Assembly (NCBI GenBank): GCA_028284485.1 | Contig: JANQRQ010000272.1 | Span: 1 to 32,179, forward strand | DNA from: Planctomycetaceae bacterium | GTDB taxonomy: Bacteria; Planctomycetota; Planctomycetia; Planctomycetales; Planctomycetaceae | DNA: 32,179 nucleotides | Direction: 5' to 3' | Shown here: positions 1 through 8,272 of the stretch, one piece after another | Layout: each line of letters opens with the position of its first letter | How positions within the stretch are numbered: position 1 is the stretch's first letter | Position numbers and translations under genes: made by a program | Notes under the pieces: model-generated | Databases searched by the model: none | The model's input: the letters and a program-made list of their open reading frames with translations, nothing else | Told to the model about the DNA's origin: nothing

Positions 1-44
1 CGATTCAGGTAGTTGTCCTTGCTGGTGATTTCGGACGAACGAAA

Positions 45-305
45 TCAATCCAGCAGGATATCGACACTCGATTTCGAATCCGGGTCGCGTCGGTAATTCC
101 ATTGATCGTCATCGGACTCGTAGCGCCAACTGCCATTCCCGCGTTGCCGCTCGAAATTGGTACGTTGCCCATAGCCCTTCCGCCGTTCGACGATTTCTCG
201 TTCTGACTCCGACAATTTCGGTTTCTTATCGACATTGACGCATCCCAGTGGGATCAATGCGAGCAATGCGATTATCAGGTGGAAGCCAGTGCCTTTAATC
301 CTCAT
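45..305 (-). CDS. Small putative lipoprotein, function unknown
   Basis: An 86-residue protein. The first 22 residues form an export signal: basic start (MRIKG), hydrophobic stretch (LIIALLALIP) and a cysteine at residue 22 in the context IPLGC. This resembles a lipobox, although proline at -3 is not the usual aliphatic residue, so lipidation is likely rather than certain. The mature part is short, very polar and rich in Arg, Asp, Glu and Trp, with no recognised domain. The ATG at 303-305 is chosen because GAGG lies six bases upstream; an upstream in-frame start at 332 would place nine residues before the signal peptide. It is divergent from the LRR gene at 643. No function can be assigned. 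Confidence 0.6.
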   Translation of the reverse strand: MRIKGTGFHLIIALLALIPLGCVNVDKKPKLSESEREIVERRKGYGQRTNFERQRGNGSWRYESDDDQWNYRRDPDSKSSVDILLD

Positions 306-642
306 TGGAGGCCTCGTGCTGCGCCATTTCAAGGTGGTTAGGAGCTAAGCGCAGATCGAATTATCCGTTTTGCGGTATCGCGTCAAGATGGATGGCGACA
401 ACCGAGATCCCAGTGCGGTTTCGGATCGGAAATCCTCGCAAAATGCACGTTGATCTATCAGCGCTGCAAAAGCGGGGGGGCGAATCCACGCGTAGTTCCA
501 AATCGGGAGGGCGAGGCTCCCGCCGAGCCGTGTTACGGAAAACAAGGTTCCGCAAACAGGTCGTTGCTACCGGCTCCCCCTGCTCCTATGTTACGATCGT
601 ATCTACGGGAAATCTTGCCACATAGGTCGGTCGAGAAGCATC
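306..642. other. Divergent intergenic region with one R5 repeat
   Basis: This 337-bp gap lies between the divergently read lipoprotein gene and the first LRR gene, so it should hold promoters for both. The only structured element I can point to is the R5 repeat at 503-530. Open frames crossing it are short, overlapping and unlike proteins. Confidence 0.5.
503..530 (-). repeat. Dispersed palindromic repeat R5, copy 1
   Basis: GGGAGGGCGAGGCTCCCGCC followed by GAGCCG. The inverse orientation occurs at 10020, 11532, 18801 and 20776, and the same orientation at 8217. It is intergenic. Confidence 0.75.
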
Positions 643-2685
643 ATGCAAACAGTCAGGCATCGAAATGTTCGCAGTCTCGCGACGCGACCCATCATTCTGG
701 CGGTCGCCATTTTCCTCGGGCTCTGTGTCGTAGATTCGCCATTGTCCGCTGAACCGCTTGACCGCCGCGTCGCCGAATGGGTCATCGAAATGCAAGGTTC
801 GGTGCGCCTGGCGGGAGACGCCGAGCGCATTCGTGATATCAGCCGACTGCCTTACGAAGACTTCCAGTTGGAACTGGTCGACCTGGTGGGATGCAATATC
901 GTCCCACCCGATTTGGAATGGCTGGTTGGGCTGGAGCATTTGAAGGTTGTGAATCTGCCCGGTCCGATGTGGAATCCTCGTGCCGGAGGCGGGACCGATT
1001 ACAGCCGCGAATTGCGTCACTTGGCCGGCATCAAGACTCTCGAAGCAGTGACAATCAGCTACACCTACATCAAAAGCATTCGATTTCAGGACGACGGCGT
1101 CGAGGAGCTCGCGCCGCTCGCCGACAGCCTCAAAGTCCTTAGCCTGGAGAATACCGAGTGTCGCGGGCGTCATTTGGCCGCCCTCAAAAACCTCGAATCG
1201 CTCGATCTCGTTTCCTGCCCTTTTACCGACGAAGGTGCCAGGCAAATCGAAGGGCTGACCAAGCTGCGGCGTTTGTTGTTAACTGATGCGCTGATCAGCG
1301 ACGACGGAATGCAGTCGCTCCGTAAACTCGTCAACGTCGAGCATCTCGACCTGGGTGGCACACGCATCACCGACGAGGGGGTCAAACATCTCACTGGGAT
1401 GTCGAAGCTGAAAAAACTGAACTTGCTGAGCGCCGACGTGACCGACGTCGGAATCGAAACTCTGGCCGGCCTGTCTGAGTTGGAAGAATTGAATCTGTAT
1501 GCGACCAAAATCTCCAATGTCGGAGTCGACACACTCAAACGGTTGAAAAACTTGCGCTATGTCGACTTGCGGTATACGCGGGCCTCTCAAGCAGGTGTTG
1601 ACGCACTAACGGAAGCCTTGCCCCGATGTCAGGTGATCTTTGTCGATACATCGGTGCGGCCTTCGATACCGCCGGCAGCCAATCAAATTCTTGCGGAAGC
1701 ACCCGATGCCAAGGTTGCCGAATGGGTCCGTGCGATCGGCGGCACGGCAGATTTGCAAGACGGTCGCCTAATTGCAGCCTCTCTGGAGTCGACGAGTGTG
1801 ACCGACGAATTGCTGTCGAACCTGGCTGGCTGTAAAAACCTGCGGCGGCTGCAACTGCAGTTCACCGAGATCAGTGACCTTGGGGCCAAGCACTTGGCGG
1901 GCCTGACTGGATTGCAAGAACTGGACCTCAGTGGAACGGCAATCTCCGACGACGGTTTGGAATGTCTAGCCGGATTGACTGCGCTGCGAAAGCTGCGATT
2001 CGCACACGGGTTGATCGAAGGACGCGGCTTACAACACCTGAAGGGAACCTCGCTCGACGATCTTTATCTCGCGAATTCGCCGATCAACGACGAGGGGCTG
2101 CAAGCACTCTCGCAAATTGCTTCACTGCGGAATCTGACGCTTGCTTACACCGATTTCACAGACGATGGTGTCGAGCACTTAAAATCCCTGACACACCTAA
2201 AGCGTCTCGACCTGGGCGGGACCGATATCGGCAACGATGGGCTGGAGCACCTGAAGTCGATGACGGGGCTGACTGGTCTGCTTTTGAGTTATTCGCGCAT
2301 CACCGAACGGGGTGTCAAAAACTTGGAAGGTTTACAGCACCTCAAAGAATTAGCACTGATTCGCACGCGCGTCACCGACGACAACATGAAAATCATCGGC
2401 GGTCTGACCCAACTGGAGTCGTTCAACCTCGACTACACCGAAGTTGGCGATAAGGGGCTTGAGGCGCTGGCCGGTTTATCGAATCTGAAGCGGCTTAGCC
2501 TCGACAGTACTAACGTGACCGAAGCTTCGGCGGAGCGCTTAGCTGAATTTAAGAATCTCACCGAACTCAACCTGTACCACACACGAATAACCGAAAAGGG
2601 ATATGACTCGATTCGGGCTGCCGTGCCCGAGTGCAAAATCATTTGGGATCCGCAGTCGAGCGCTCCGACGCGCCGGGGTAGTTGA
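643..2685 (+). CDS. Secreted leucine-rich-repeat protein, duplicated LRR module
   Basis: A 680-residue protein. Residues 1-36 are a Sec signal peptide (arginine-rich start, core ILAVAIFLGLCVV, likely cleavage after PLSA). The rest is LRRs of the LxxLxLxxTxITDxGLxxL type, about 24 residues each. There are two modules: each opens with VAEWV plus a short linker (near residues 43 and 355) and closes with a Cys-containing cap (LPRCQVIF near 327, VPECKIIW near 665). The neighbouring gene at 3028 is one such module, so this protein looks like a tandem fusion. LRR solenoids bind proteins or other ligands; no catalytic domain is visible. It is exported, and its partner is unknown. The start codon is the first ATG before the signal peptide, with only a weak GAGAAG upstream. 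Confidence 0.85.
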   Translation: MQTVRHRNVRSLATRPIILAVAIFLGLCVVDSPLSAEPLDRRVAEWVIEMQGSVRLAGDAERIRDISRLPYEDFQLELVDLVGCNIVPPDLEWLVGLEHLKVVNLPGPMWNPRAGGGTDYSRELRHLAGIKTLEAVTISYTYIKSIRFQDDGVEELAPLADSLKVLSLENTECRGRHLAALKNLESLDLVSCPFTDEGARQIEGLTKLRRLLLTDALISDDGMQSLRKLVNVEHLDLGGTRITDEGVKHLTGMSKLKKLNLLSADVTDVGIETLAGLSELEELNLYATKISNVGVDTLKRLKNLRYVDLRYTRASQAGVDALTEALPRCQVIFVDTSVRPSIPPAANQILAEAPDAKVAEWVRAIGGTADLQDGRLIAASLESTSVTDELLSNLAGCKNLRRLQLQFTEISDLGAKHLAGLTGLQELDLSGTAISDDGLECLAGLTALRKLRFAHGLIEGRGLQHLKGTSLDDLYLANSPINDEGLQALSQIASLRNLTLAYTDFTDDGVEHLKSLTHLKRLDLGGTDIGNDGLEHLKSMTGLTGLLLSYSRITERGVKNLEGLQHLKELALIRTRVTDDNMKIIGGLTQLESFNLDYTEVGDKGLEALAGLSNLKRLSLDSTNVTEASAERLAEFKNLTELNLYHTRITEKGYDSIRAAVPECKIIWDPQSSAPTRRGS

Positions 2686-2742
2686 GGCTATTAGGTCATG
2701 TCACGTAATTATGGACTGCTCGATAAATAAATGAGCGGAATG

Positions 2743-2789
2743 GCGCTAGCCACCGGTTCCTGGAGCTTGGAAAGGCCGGCGGCTAGCGC
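2743..2789. repeat. R8 inverted repeat (GCTAGCC...GGCTAGC)
   Basis: The arms GCGCTAGCCACCGG (2743-2756) and CCGGCGGCTAGCGC (2776-2789) pair almost fully and enclose about 19 bases. It sits 60 bp after the LRR stop codon. There is no T-run, so it is called a dispersed palindrome rather than an intrinsic terminator. A diverged relative is at 4141-4205. Confidence 0.65.
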
Positions 2790-2906
2790 CTGGCCGCTTA
2801 CAGAATAAAGCGGACACAAATCATCGAACACTCCTAAGATGCGAATTGAGCACAACGAGCTTGATCTAAACTGAAGAGGTGGTTCTGACAATTAGCAGTT
2901 TGCCAT

Positions 2907-2967
2907 TGGTAACTCGATACGTCAGTGAGGGAATCAAACGTTGCCCTCGCTCACGCGTCGGGTTTCC
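2907..2967. repeat. R6 repeat as an inverted pair
   Basis: The left arm GGTAACTCGATACGTCAGTG runs into GAGGG. The right arm, CCCTCGCTCACGCGTCGGG then TTTCC, is its inverted counterpart. Related copies are at 4575-4640 and 8028-8052. The pair overlaps a TTG codon at 2941 that would extend the next gene, which argues that the extension is not coding. Confidence 0.7.
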
Positions 2968-3027
2968 AGAAGCCGCACCTTGCGTCTCGCGAGTACACGG
3001 GCTGTATTACCGAAAGAAAAGTCGACG

Positions 3028-4122
3028 ATGATCACTGGGTTAATGCTCACTGCCGTCTTGGCCGCTCCATCGGAGGCCGATTACGCTGACGAAGCCGCAG
3101 CGATTTCGTTTATCGAATCGGTCGGCGGCCGGTTCACGCATAACGACGCAGGTCAGCTGACGCATGTCGATTTGAGTAACGCTTGGATCACCGATGCCGA
3201 TTTAGGAAAGTTGGCTCGCCTTCCGCATCTGGAGAACATTAACCTCGCCTATACCAAAATCACCGACCTGGGCCTGGAGCAATTGACTCCGCTGGAAAAT
3301 GTGAAAGTTCTCAATCTGCATTATTGCGAGTACGTCGGGGATGTCGGCATTGCCCATCTCAAGCAGTGGCGCAACTTGGAGTATCTCAACCTGCGCGGCA
3401 CGAAGGTGACCAGCACCGTTTTCGAACATGTTTCGAAAATGACGACGCTCCAATTTCTCGATGTTGGGCATAGCCGTGTCAGCGATGAACTTTTCGAAGA
3501 GTTAGCCGACCTCGACAAGCTGGAAAGCTTTTCCTTCGGCGGCAATAAGATGAGCGGCGTCGCGCTGCCATTGCTCAAGTTGTTGCCGTCGTTGCGTCGG
3601 CTCGACGTGGGGACGCGGCAGCGGACCGATTCCGGCCAATGGTATGTGGCGGTCTCCGATTTCAATATCAATCACATCGCCCAGTTGGAACAGCTCGAAG
3701 TGTTAGAACTGAACCGGGCCGATATCACCGATCGAGGCATCGCCCAGCTCGCAAGTTTGAAGAACCTGCGCAAGTTGGATCTGGGCGGCACGCGCGTGAC
3801 TGTAAAGGGGATCGCTGCACTTGCCGATCTCCCGGAATTGGGGCAGTTAATTCTCTGGCAGGCGGGCAGGATCGACGATGAGGCCATCCCGGCACTTCTT
3901 ACAATTAAGGGCTTGGAGATCCTCGATCTGTCGCGCACGAAAGTCACTGCCGAGGGTCTTGGCCGGCTCGCGGAACACGCCGGTTTGCAGCAGCTATTCA
4001 TCGGCGACATCGAGTTGACCGAAGAACAGCTCGCGTCACTCCGTAAGGCGATGCCGGAGTGCCGAATCAGTTGGTGGAAATCACCTGCGATCGACGTCCC
4101 GGAAAGCGCTCGCGAACGCTAG
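3028..4122 (+). CDS. Secreted leucine-rich-repeat protein, single LRR module
   Basis: A 364-residue protein from the ATG at 3028, which follows the purine-rich stretch GAAAGAAAAG; the in-frame TTG at 2941 lies in repeat R6 and is rejected. A short signal peptide (MITGLMLTAVLAA, likely cleavage near SEA) precedes an N-cap (AAAISFIESVGG), about a dozen LRRs with ITDxGL signatures, and the C-cap MPECRISW. It matches each half of the 680-residue LRR protein upstream in cap sequences, repeat length and order. No enzymatic domain is visible. It is probably an extracytoplasmic binding protein of unknown ligand. A 342-bp repeat-filled gap separates the two genes, so cotranscription is not assured. 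Confidence 0.83.
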   Translation: MITGLMLTAVLAAPSEADYADEAAAISFIESVGGRFTHNDAGQLTHVDLSNAWITDADLGKLARLPHLENINLAYTKITDLGLEQLTPLENVKVLNLHYCEYVGDVGIAHLKQWRNLEYLNLRGTKVTSTVFEHVSKMTTLQFLDVGHSRVSDELFEELADLDKLESFSFGGNKMSGVALPLLKLLPSLRRLDVGTRQRTDSGQWYVAVSDFNINHIAQLEQLEVLELNRADITDRGIAQLASLKNLRKLDLGGTRVTVKGIAALADLPELGQLILWQAGRIDDEAIPALLTIKGLEILDLSRTKVTAEGLGRLAEHAGLQQLFIGDIELTEEQLASLRKAMPECRISWWKSPAIDVPESARER

Positions 4123-4140
4123 GCCGTGTCTCGTTTTACT

Positions 4141-4205
4141 GTAGCGGCGGCTTCTAGCCGCCGAACTCCATTCGCAATTTCCGGTGGCTGGAAGCTACCG
4201 CTACG
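4141..4205. repeat. Long inverted repeat after the LRR gene (R8-like)
   Basis: GTAGCGGCGGCTTCTAGCCG (4141-4160) is mirrored by GGTGGCTGGAAGCTACCGC plus TAC (about 4183-4205). The RNA would form a long imperfect hairpin just past the stop codon. There is no T-run. Confidence 0.65.
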
Positions 4206-4322
4206 AATTGCCGAGGTTGATCCTCAGTTCACTCCGCGGAAAGCACTGCACGCCAGACCCCGGCCGCGCTGTTATTGACATGAGATACCAAATGATGGGA
4301 CTGAACCTGGGGAGTGGTAGTG

Positions 4323-4395
4323 GTAGGGTGCGTGCTTGCACGCACCAATCATCGAATTGGCTGGTCCTTAAGGTGCGTGCTAGCATGCACCCGAC
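4323..4395. repeat. R1 repeat, inverted pair
   Basis: The first unit (4323-4346) is GTAGGG followed by TGCGTGCTTGCACGCACC. The second (4372-4395) is GGTGCGTGCTAGCATGCACC followed by CGAC, in reverse. About 25 bases separate them. The same arrangement recurs at 10056, 10673 and 18450. Confidence 0.8.
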
Positions 4396-4574
4396 ATTCT
4401 AGTTTGCTGTCCGTGGTTCCGATCCGTTAAATCGAAGCCTGAAGCGCAAACTGTGAAACTGCGCTCTGCAGCGTATTACGCTGACATGTGGCCCCGACAA
4501 ACGCGTTTTGTTCTATGACAGCTCGGTCCCACGAGCCAGAAACGCCCATAAGAAAAAGTAAACCACACTAAGTG

Positions 4575-4640
4575 GGCTTTGGTAACCCGACGCGTCAGCG
4601 AGGGACTATCTGGCAATCCTTCGCTGGCGCTTCAGGCTTC
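4575..4640. repeat. R6 repeat with a degenerate inverted partner
   Basis: GGTAACCCGACGCGTCAGCG (4581-4600) is followed by a decayed inverse (CCTTCGCTGGCGCTTCAGGC, about 4618-4637). It sits between the 3' ends of the LRR gene and the DUF1552 gene. The rest of the 4123-4673 gap shows only the other two listed repeats. Confidence 0.6.
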
Positions 4641-4673
4641 ACGAAACGGGACGAGACCGTTTGCGAGAATCGC

Positions 4674-5981
4674 TTATACGATATCGCTTAGCTTCTTATC
4701 GGCGGTCGGGAATTTATTGATCCGTGCGCCGACCACTTCTTCCGCCAGCGTGAGATACAAATCTCCCACCGTTCCCGCCACGCGCGTGTGGCAGCCGGTT
4801 TTCATGTTCCCGGCGTGACCGGCGGCAATCATGGCCAGCCCAGAATTCTTATGCGAATTGGCCTCGGCATGCTCGTGGATAAACAGCGCGCAAGTGTTGT
4901 CGAGCAAAGTCCCCTCACCTTCAGGAATCGACTTCAGTTTCGCCACAAGGTAGGCGAACTCCTCGACGTGCCAACGATTGATGTCGCGCATGATTCGCTG
5001 ACCGCCCGGTGTCGTCGACTGGTTATGCGTGTAACCGTGGTGCCGATAGTACGTGTACCCCATCCACGGGAATCGCGACAGTCCCTGGCATTTGGTCAGC
5101 ATATAGCTGGCGACGCGCGTCTGGCGGGAAGCCAGGGCATGCACCAGCAAGTCGGTTTGTAGTTTGGCGATGCGCGGCCAATCTTTGAGATCGCCCCCGT
5201 CGGAAGGTTGCTCGACAACTTGCGAGTATTCCGGCGGAAGACTGGCCACCGAACGTTCCAAGCTGCGCACCGATGTCAAATATTCTTCCAGCCGATGCTG
5301 ATCGGTATAGCCGAGCGCGTTCTTCAGCGACTTGGCTTCATCGCTGACGGCATCGAGAATGCTCTTCTTCCGTTCGATCCAATACTCTTCCTTCGTGCCG
5401 AACAAGCGGTCGAACAGACGGCGCGGAATCATTTCCGGCGGGAGGGGACGATCGCGACCGGCCCAACTCATATTCCGCTGAATGCTTTCCCCGAACGATT
5501 CCTGGCAAACGCCGATCTGCAGCGAGCGAAAACGGGAATTGTTGCCGATTTGCTGCGCGATCACCTGATCGATCGACGGACCGCCAGCCCCGCGGCCGCT
5601 GAAACCTTCGCACGAGACGAGCCCGCTCATCGATTTGTGGTGACCGTTCCCCGGTCCCGATGATCGGGCCGCCGAGTTATCGACGCCGCTCATCACGTGA
5701 ATGTCGTCGCGGAAACGAGCCAACGGCTGCAAGCAGGGTGTTATTTCGAATCCTTCGCCGTCCTGTCGCGGAATCCAATACTTCTCGACAATGCCATTGC
5801 CGTTGAACCACACAACAAACCGCGATTCGATCGGTTCCGCTGCGCCCGACTCGGCCGCATACGCCGTTCCGTTGGCGTTGAACATTTGCTCGAGCGGCGG
5901 AAGACCGACTGTAATGGCCGCTCCTGAGAGACCGACACCTTTCAGAAACGTACGCCGCGAGAGTTTTTGGGGATGTGCCAC
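4674..5981 (-). CDS. DUF1552 protein, Tat-exported
   Basis: A 435-residue protein of the DUF1552 family, found mainly in planctomycetes and relatives and almost always encoded beside a DUF1592-type protein. The N terminus carries a twin-arginine signal, SRRTFLKG (residues 8-15), then a hydrophobic stretch and a likely cleavage site after AYA. The body has family-typical segments: [33 protein letters not shown] and, near the end, [14 protein letters not shown] with many histidines that could bind metal. The start is GTG at 5979-5981 with AAGGGA upstream. It lies 3 bp after the DUF1592 gene, so the two are almost certainly one operon. Tat export suggests folding before transport, possibly with a cofactor. 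The biochemical role is unknown; the family resembles DUF1501/sulfatase-fold proteins, which is an inference. Confidence 0.9.
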   Translation of the reverse strand: MAHPQKLSRRTFLKGVGLSGAAITVGLPPLEQMFNANGTAYAAESGAAEPIESRFVVWFNGNGIVEKYWIPRQDGEGFEITPCLQPLARFRDDIHVMSGVDNSAARSSGPGNGHHKSMSGLVSCEGFSGRGAGGPSIDQVIAQQIGNNSRFRSLQIGVCQESFGESIQRNMSWAGRDRPLPPEMIPRRLFDRLFGTKEEYWIERKKSILDAVSDEAKSLKNALGYTDQHRLEEYLTSVRSLERSVASLPPEYSQVVEQPSDGGDLKDWPRIAKLQTDLLVHALASRQTRVASYMLTKCQGLSRFPWMGYTYYRHHGYTHNQSTTPGGQRIMRDINRWHVEEFAYLVAKLKSIPEGEGTLLDNTCALFIHEHAEANSHKNSGLAMIAAGHAGNMKTGCHTRVAGTVGDLYLTLAEEVVGARINKFPTADKKLSDIV

Positions 5982-5984
5982 GAT

Positions 5985-7988
5985 TTATCCCTTTCGTTCC
6001 TGCAAGAACAACTTGGACGTGACCAAGGCGACGACCAGTTCACGAAATCGGTAGTCTGAATCACGAAATCGGCGGAATACTTCTTCGATGACCGGTTGGT
6101 CGTCGGAAGTTTCCTGCCGACCGAATGTATATCGAAACAATTGCTTGACGATTGCCTTTTGGCTCGCTTCACTCTTCGCGAGAACCTGGCCCAGTTCTTT
6201 CGGCGACGAGAATTCCGAATCGTCAATCCCTTGAATGTGGGCTTTGGTATCCAAATCCAACTCGAGGATTTTGTAACTGCGACCGTCGCGTACAACAATC
6301 GGCATTTTCTCGTGGAACGCTCCGATCGGATTATATTGTTCCAATCCGAGACCGATCGGGTCAACCAGGCGATGACAACTGGCACATGCTTCGCTGTTCA
6401 AGTGAATCGCCAGCCGCTCCTTGTTGGTCATCGGCTTTTCTTCGGTGATTTCTGGAAGAGAAGTGCTCACGCCAGGCGGCGGGGCCGGTACTTCGTGCGA
6501 GAGAAACTGCGTTCGCACAAACAAGCCACGCTCGGTGGGCGACGTTTCCGCCGGTTTGCTGGTCGCCACCAGGAACGATCCGTGTCCAAACACACCGCCG
6601 CGACCTGATTCGGGCGGATAGGACACCTTTGCGAATTCGGTTGGCGGAGCCGGCAATTTGTAGACCTCGGCGAGTTCACTGCTGAGGAACGTGTAATCGG
6701 CCGTGTAAAACTCCAGGAAGTTTTGATCTTCCCATACCAGATAATTGAACAGCCGGGTCGTCTCCTCGACCATCGCCGCGGTCGTTTCGGTGCTGAATTC
6801 CCGATAGCGTCGCGAATCCCGTGTCGCTCCCAAAACGCGGTCGAACCGCAGCCACTGTGCCAGGAATTCTTCCATCGAACTTTGGGCACGTGGGTCGGCC
6901 AGCATCCGCCGAGTCCACGACTCCACTTTGTCAGCCGAGGAGAATTCACCAGCAGCGGCGGCTTCGAACAATTGGTCGCTCGGCATCGTATCCCACAGAA
7001 AATACGACAGCCGGCTGGCCAGTTCGTATTGCGCGACCGTGCTTTCAGGTCCTCGTTCGACGCGAAACAGGAAATTCGGCGACTGCAGCATTGCCTCGAC
7101 GACGATTTTTCCGCCGCTTAATTGGTCCCCGGTCCGTGCGGCGTCCTCGACAAACAGCGTGGTGTAAACAGTCACTTCGTTTTCAGTGAGCGGTCGTCGA
7201 AATGCTTTCAGGCCAAAGCTGCGGACGAACTCTTCCGCGCACTGTTTGTCGTCGGGCGATTTCGGTTCGCGCGGAAGTAACCCTAAATGATCACCGCCGC
7301 GAAACGCAGCAATCGCCAATCGCTCGGCCGCTTTACTATAGGCTTCCGCTTGCAGGGGCGAAATCCCCTGCCCTTCGGATTGATTCTTAAAGCCCCGAAC
7401 AAAGTCTTCCTTCGGAAATCGATTCGCGGGCTGCGTTTGATCATTCAACAAGTCGCGGACTGTGTGGTTGTACTGACTGTGAGTTAATCGCCGCACACTC
7501 AAGTTGGCAATCCTGCGTTTTTCAGCCTCCTTGATGCGTTGGCGCGCCTGCCGAACTTCGTCGTCCGAAAGTCGCGACAGGAATTCGATCCAACGCAAAA
7601 GCGTTGCTTCTTCGTCGCTACCCGGCTTGATCCGCTCGCCACCTGTATGTTCCTCCAAGTTGGTCGGCTTGAGATACAACAGCGACTGCTTGGGGTCGTC
7701 GCGATCGATCAAATCCATCAGCTTCAGGCCAAACGCGGTGACCTGTTCCTGGCCCGCATACTCGCCCGGGAATTCGAGTACGGTATCCGACGCCACGCCA
7801 TTGTCGTTGTGGCACAAATGGCATTGGACGGTTTGCATCAGCGGATACAGCGACTCGGCGAAGAACGATTCTTCGACGGCGGTTGCAGCGGTCGTAGTTT
7901 CAGCGGCAGCGCGATCCGACTGCGCGACGGCGATGCAATGCGCTCCGCCGACAACAATCACAATGGTTGCTAATGCCAAACGTATCAT
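5985..7988 (-). CDS. Planctomycete cytochrome-c-like DUF1587/1592/1588/1585 protein
   Basis: A 667-residue exported protein. A Sec signal (residues 1-23) is followed by a haem-binding CHLCH (56-60) typical of planctomycete cytochrome-type domains. Then come DUF1587 (SVRRLTHSQYNHTVRDLL), DUF1595 (FGLKAFRRPLTENEV), DUF1592 (ELASRLSYFLWDTMPSD), DUF1588 (FLVATSKPAETSPTERG, with a second haem motif CASCH at 535-539) and DUF1585 (FRYTFGRQETSDDQP). The family probably works in extracytoplasmic redox or polymer degradation with its DUF1552 partner, encoded 3 bp downstream; no member's exact reaction is known to me. The ATG at 7986-7988 is preferred. The longer in-frame start at 8042 would run through repeat R6 and add 18 residues before the signal peptide. 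Confidence 0.9.
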   Translation of the reverse strand: MIRLALATIVIVVGGAHCIAVAQSDRAAAETTTAATAVEESFFAESLYPLMQTVQCHLCHNDNGVASDTVLEFPGEYAGQEQVTAFGLKLMDLIDRDDPKQSLLYLKPTNLEEHTGGERIKPGSDEEATLLRWIEFLSRLSDDEVRQARQRIKEAEKRRIANLSVRRLTHSQYNHTVRDLLNDQTQPANRFPKEDFVRGFKNQSEGQGISPLQAEAYSKAAERLAIAAFRGGDHLGLLPREPKSPDDKQCAEEFVRSFGLKAFRRPLTENEVTVYTTLFVEDAARTGDQLSGGKIVVEAMLQSPNFLFRVERGPESTVAQYELASRLSYFLWDTMPSDQLFEAAAAGEFSSADKVESWTRRMLADPRAQSSMEEFLAQWLRFDRVLGATRDSRRYREFSTETTAAMVEETTRLFNYLVWEDQNFLEFYTADYTFLSSELAEVYKLPAPPTEFAKVSYPPESGRGGVFGHGSFLVATSKPAETSPTERGLFVRTQFLSHEVPAPPPGVSTSLPEITEEKPMTNKERLAIHLNSEACASCHRLVDPIGLGLEQYNPIGAFHEKMPIVVRDGRSYKILELDLDTKAHIQGIDDSEFSSPKELGQVLAKSEASQKAIVKQLFRYTFGRQETSDDQPVIEEVFRRFRDSDYRFRELVVALVTSKLFLQERKG

Positions 7989-8027
7989 TTTCCGCTGACC
8001 GACCTTCTTATTACTGCATCTTAGGTG

Positions 8028-8052
8028 TTGGTAACCCGACACGTGAGCGAGG
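8028..8052 (+). repeat. R6 repeat, single copy
   Basis: GGTAACCCGACACGTGAGCG preceded by TT and followed by AGG. It lies about 40 bp upstream of the DUF1592 gene start, possibly in its promoter or leader region. Confidence 0.65.
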
Positions 8053-8216
8053 CATTGCGAGCGAATCTCTCACAGACGATCTAGGTGACCAAACGGGTTT
8101 GATCGCGCGCAACCACTGCGCGGCAGAGGACTCATCCATGTCTTCCGATCTGTTCCTATCGTATCATTTTCCGCGATCGGATGACAACGTGAAGGACGCT
8201 GGGAAACGTCTTCAAA

Positions 8217-8244
8217 TCGGGAGGGCGAGGCTCCAGCCGAGCCG
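8217..8244 (-). repeat. R5 repeat, copy 2
   Basis: GGGAGGGCGAGGCTCCAGCC then GAGCCG. It is 30 bp past the stop codon of the ECF/membrane gene, in the gap between that gene and the DUF1592 operon. Confidence 0.75.
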
Positions 8245-8272
8245 CCGGCAGTTTCATCGCAATTCGTGGGGT

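Noticed and set aside
586..1245. 219-codon minus-strand frame opposite the LRR gene
   Set aside because: It is antisense to a well-supported secreted LRR protein and its translation has no domain or signal. The regular LRR codon pattern keeps the opposite strand open.
2941..3027. TTG start extending the second LRR protein by 29 residues
   Set aside because: The extension is encoded by repeat R6 and would sit in front of a signal peptide.
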